Origin: a virus
Direction: 5' to 3' (one strand)
Virus record (IMG/VR): IMGVR_UViG_3300034631_000056
Span: 1 to 41,138 of that record
Length of the DNA stretch: 41,138 nt
Part shown: positions 39,001 to 41,138 of the stretch, one piece after another
Layout of the letters: the number at the start of each line of letters is the position of its first letter
Position numbering within the stretch: the stretch's first letter is position 1
Notes under the pieces: model-generated
The model's database searches: none
What the model was told of the DNA's origin: nothing
The model's input: only the letters and a program-made list of their open reading frames with translations
Translations under genes and position numbers: made by a program

Positions 39001-39651
39001 GCGTTCGCGTTCAACACGGTGGGCGGGATCGTCAGCGACAGCCCCTTCAGCATCGAGGAGATTGTTGCCCAAGACAACGTCGCGCTCGGTGCGGAGTACC
39101 TGTACGTTCCAGACCGGGCCGCACCGACGACCGGCCCCGTCAACACCAATCCCGGCATGGAGGGCCTGCGCTGGGGCGTGGGCGGCGGCAACATCGCGGC
39201 GGCGGTCATCCGCCCCGTCAACACGCCGCAGAGCGACCGCCTCCGTGGCCGCTGGGGCGGCAACGTCCAGCCGTCAAGCTTCTGGTGCGCGATCGAAGTT
39301 CCCGAAATCGGCGTACCGTACAAGCTGTATATCGGCACGCGCGTCAGCAGTTCGGCGGTCGTCACGCACTACGGCCTGCGCGATGGGGCCAACAACGGCC
39401 CGATCTTCCCGAACGTGCCCGCGCCGGGGTCCGCGCAGACCGCCCAACAGGTGCGCGACGCCGCGGGCAACGTGATTACGCCGGAACAGTGGCTCGGGAC
39501 CGCGGCGTCCGACAACACCTTCGCTGATGCGAAGATGGCGGGCACGTACATCGAGTTCACGCCGACCACCAACGTCGTGTATTTGAGCGGCTACACTGCG
39601 GGCACTCCGCACATCAACTTTGGGGCGATCTTCAAGAAGGCGGTGGCATAA
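36010..39651 (+). CDS. Receptor-binding protein with SGNH esterase domain, 1213 aa
   Basis: GGAG before the ATG. Residues about 100-355 are an SGNH/CE-type esterase domain: block I WTGQSQMSRS (nucleophile Ser136), VIGHSVGGSTINGW (213-224), GGTDAG (252-257), and DDVHQDQAGG (Asp336, His339) as the D-x-x-H block. Then a fibronectin III-like domain (about 493-592), a LamG-like sandwich (about 596-790), an Ig/cadherin-like domain (about 795-890) and a C-terminal beta domain. Tail fibres of this design deacetylate surface glycans. It follows the lysis genes, an unusual place for a fibre gene in lambda order. Confidence 0.85.
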   Translation: MRLGFGLGVTAPSVLARVSAVAEFTMTQLPKVNRNYQRTSSTGGGQGKGSGTIPVQVNVTTAGPIFRRIRSQADDSILQAAALVTNANAGAQSLQVPADVRLGWFFVDLAPTANGPWTLGTTRVGMGGASLWTGQSQMSRSIGRTSGASGTLASNGITVSPYGTVYATYADTRTVTSPAWAVPADGSNYDATAVAEFLRLKIEAEGCNWSVIGHSVGGSTINGWQPGNTHFNNLLPILAEEGGFEEWWSYLGGTDAGAGTTGAAYKTGLTNVFNELVNRNLLRGSNFRKYIAVAGTRLAGGDGTAAQVTALRVAGKEWAAENGGIYLEPHDITLLDDVHQDQAGGVTLARHLYRAMTTSDVGPTITGGTRSGTVITMPVQHVSGATALVRSGNPGGRFAVYTAGTLTSALALASTDPVVVSANSITLNLAADPGNAAALDVYALRHPDPSGTTAQSSMVYDNRNPEGFANGRHLQPTHTPVQIAAPGGSGSPVAPDAPTISAAPGNTQNTISFTDGASNGGATISARPLYRSTTQGFTPSSGNLVAANPTYPYVDSGLTNGTTYYYRAGATNTAGTTLSGEVSAVPTAGAVTGGLNDTFTDSDGVALSAHTGESGHTWSTTNGNDATIRNGRVIPNAVACNLLSSYVPTDVVQTIVAEMVAVSALAQNTLVRFRIQSDTTYYYAGKVNPSTNKWVIGYTINGTTNNAAISTADIPNTVGANYTVRVEDAGVGGVIRLFINDVQVAQFTDNQAALNTKGRVGLRYSLAGISQTTGMQVTSLRVTSPTPADTTAPTVTSSPSGTTPENQAYSTTLTANEPVSWSLRSGDDTAQFSLSGATLSLPAKNFEAPTDDGANNTYVARLRATDAAGNFTDFAHTVAVTDVAEGSAPQLATATSSSGASEPEIIGVPEGGQNWRFSLGRWNPDYPVDSFEMRLETVEATPVVLIPWGAPQDSGSIPDQVGNTLRLRVRATNANGTTEAVSASFGPIGPAGDVLVLAFAFNTVGGIVSDSPFSIEEIVAQDNVALGAEYLYVPDRAAPTTGPVNTNPGMEGLRWGVGGGNIAAAVIRPVNTPQSDRLRGRWGGNVQPSSFWCAIEVPEIGVPYKLYIGTRVSSSAVVTHYGLRDGANNGPIFPNVPAPGSAQTAQQVRDAAGNVITPEQWLGTAASDNTFADAKMAGTYIEFTPTTNVVYLSGYTAGTPHINFGAIFKKAVA

Positions 39652-41138
39652 TGGCACAGGGCTTCACCACGCAAGGCAACCGCAAGGTCATCACTGTCAC
39701 TACGCTCGCGCAGCTACGAGCGGCTTACATCGTGGCGACCGGAGGCACGGTTATCCGCCAAACGGCGGTTGACCCCGATGTGACGACGATCAACCGCACG
39801 CTCACCTTCGCGCTCCAGAAGGGCCGGGCGGGTGTTTCGATCGAGTTCCATCCGCAGCAGACGATGCGGATCATCCTGAAGCCCGGCCGCCACAACCTCG
39901 AACTGATTTACGGGCGCGCGTCGGCGGACGACGTCATCGGCAACGCGGCCACGGCGACCTACGCGGTCGAGGCGGAGTCCGGGGCGTCGCATTTCGCCAT
40001 CCGGGGGATGGTGCTGGGCCAGAGCAACAAGCACTTCGTCGCCGACAACTGCACCGACTTCGAAATCACGGACTGCCTGCTCGAATGGACGCGAGTGGAC
40101 AGTTGTCAGATCGTCCGGTGCCGCCGGTTCACGCTGGCCCGCAACTACGGGCGAGACACGACCATCAAGAGCCGCAAGCTGCGCTGGTTCAACGACGGGC
40201 GTCAGCCGGTCGATGATGCCAACTCCGATAACGCGACCGACGCCGGGCCGATCGGCTGGGCCGACGCCGATCACAGCGACCTGTTCCAAATCCGCAACTA
40301 CGATCAGAGCAACATCGTCACGGAGGACGTGGCGGTCCTCGACAACGATGTGTGGATGCAGGGGGCAGGCATCGTCTCCTTCGGCAATTACAGTAGCGAC
40401 GGCTTCAAGGTGCGCCGGATGCTGGTGGCGGGTAACAAAATCCGCTGCACCGATAACCGGGCCGTGTTCATGGACGGCGAGGACATCGAGGTCCGCGACA
40501 ACGAGGTGGGCACGCATCCCATCGCGGGTCGAGCGGGATCAGGCACGCTCGGCATCACCGTCATCCGCCGGCCCGACGTGGCAGCGTCGCGTGTCCGCGG
40601 CGGTCGCAACACGCTCGCCAACACCGGGTATCCCGACACGCCCGGCGTGGAGCCTGATGGACCGCTGGGGTTCACCGACGCGAGCAATGCCGCGGGTATG
40701 CTTGGCGGCCCCACGATCACCGGCGATGCGGTGGTGGCGCCGGCCATCCCGCGACTGGAACTCGGACGCCTCGGCTGGGCAACCAAGAACATCACGCGCC
40801 CGGCTTTCACCGCTTACACTGGTGTCCCGGTCATCGCGGCGGAGCCTCGCATCTACCACACCAACCAAGGCGCGATGAAGTTGCAGACGCGCCCGGCGGC
40901 GGTGGTTGGCGGCTGGGCCACTGGCAATCTCGGCAAGACCAAGGGTAACGGCAGCGAGACCTACGATGTCGAGTGGCGCCGCGGCGGCCCCACCGGGCAA
41001 CTGCTCTCCACCTCGCGCATCTACCAGTTCCAGCAGGCCGACGTTGGCGTCGGCGTGGTGTACGGTGTCCGTCCGACGAACGGCAACGGGCCTGGCGTGT
41101 TCGCGTGGAGCGCGCTGGAGACGGTGGTGTCCGCGTAG
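39651..41138 (+). CDS. Beta-helix tailspike, 495 aa
   Basis: The ATG overlaps the stop of the previous gene (TAATG). A short N-terminal part is followed by a right-handed beta-helix pattern (FAIRGMVLGQSNKHFVADNC, TDFEITDCLLEWTRVDSCQI, VTEDVAVLDNDVWMQGAGIV, RMLVAGNKIRCTDNRAVFMD) typical of pectate-lyase-like tailspikes that cleave or bind polysaccharides. The C-terminus (400-495) is a beta domain, perhaps the trimer cap. It ends exactly at the window edge, so the right end of the element is not seen. Confidence 0.8.
   Translation: MAQGFTTQGNRKVITVTTLAQLRAAYIVATGGTVIRQTAVDPDVTTINRTLTFALQKGRAGVSIEFHPQQTMRIILKPGRHNLELIYGRASADDVIGNAATATYAVEAESGASHFAIRGMVLGQSNKHFVADNCTDFEITDCLLEWTRVDSCQIVRCRRFTLARNYGRDTTIKSRKLRWFNDGRQPVDDANSDNATDAGPIGWADADHSDLFQIRNYDQSNIVTEDVAVLDNDVWMQGAGIVSFGNYSSDGFKVRRMLVAGNKIRCTDNRAVFMDGEDIEVRDNEVGTHPIAGRAGSGTLGITVIRRPDVAASRVRGGRNTLANTGYPDTPGVEPDGPLGFTDASNAAGMLGGPTITGDAVVAPAIPRLELGRLGWATKNITRPAFTAYTGVPVIAAEPRIYHTNQGAMKLQTRPAAVVGGWATGNLGKTKGNGSETYDVEWRRGGPTGQLLSTSRIYQFQQADVGVGVVYGVRPTNGNGPGVFAWSALETVVSA

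Overview
The window reads as an almost complete temperate tailed phage (a long-tailed, HK97-type siphovirus), probably integrated as a prophage, in a GC-rich alphaproteobacterium. A sphingomonad is my best guess, from codon use, HNH and terminase style, and several proteins resembling gene-transfer-agent components of Alphaproteobacteria. This host call is inference. No rRNA, tRNA, CRISPR array or insertion sequence was seen. Genes are packed tightly, mostly with ATGA, GTGA or TGATG stop-start overlaps.

Layout. (1) 1-1495, + strand: a less GC-rich accessory pair, a 440-residue protein whose N-terminus looks like a proteasome-type N-terminal nucleophile hydrolase, plus a 56-residue partner. 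(2) 1526-5447, - strand: an eight-gene, translationally coupled operon that ends in a large serine integrase. (3) 5448-6452: a lambda-like immunity region with a LexA/CI-type self-cleaving repressor and related TGCGA-N3-TCGCA operator sites on both sides of it. One set lies over the integrase-operon promoter, the other between repressor and cro-like gene. (4) 6453-10372, +: early operon of small DNA-binding proteins, a Gp37/Gp68 (DUF5131) protein and a zinc-ribbon protein. (5) 10423-14747: Prim-Pol/D5 helicase, an iteron-like CGGAAGG cluster that may be the origin, a DUF6362 protein and an HNH endonuclease. (6) 14748-24025: possible cos region, terminase, portal, prohead protease, capsid and connectors. 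(7) 24041-33340: tail tube, tail-assembly chaperone with a lambda-type GGGAAAG frameshift site, tape measure, tail tip and a J-like protein with collagen repeats. (8) 33384-35987: lysis cassette (two membrane proteins, GH24 endolysin, DUF6527 protein, i-spanin and embedded o-spanin). (9) 36010-41138: two large receptor-binding proteins, one with an SGNH esterase domain and one a beta-helix tailspike.

Working model. The repressor silences both the rightward early operon and the leftward integrase operon through shared operators. Its RecA-stimulated self-cleavage would release both. The early operon and Prim-Pol/helicase then replicate the genome, possibly from the iterons at 13.5 kb. HNH and terminase package it into HK97-type heads, and the tail, lysis and host-recognition genes follow in one rightward late array. 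The points most worth following up are the Ntn-hydrolase-like gene at the left edge, the iteron cluster, the shared operators, and the two presumably enzymatic receptor-binding proteins.
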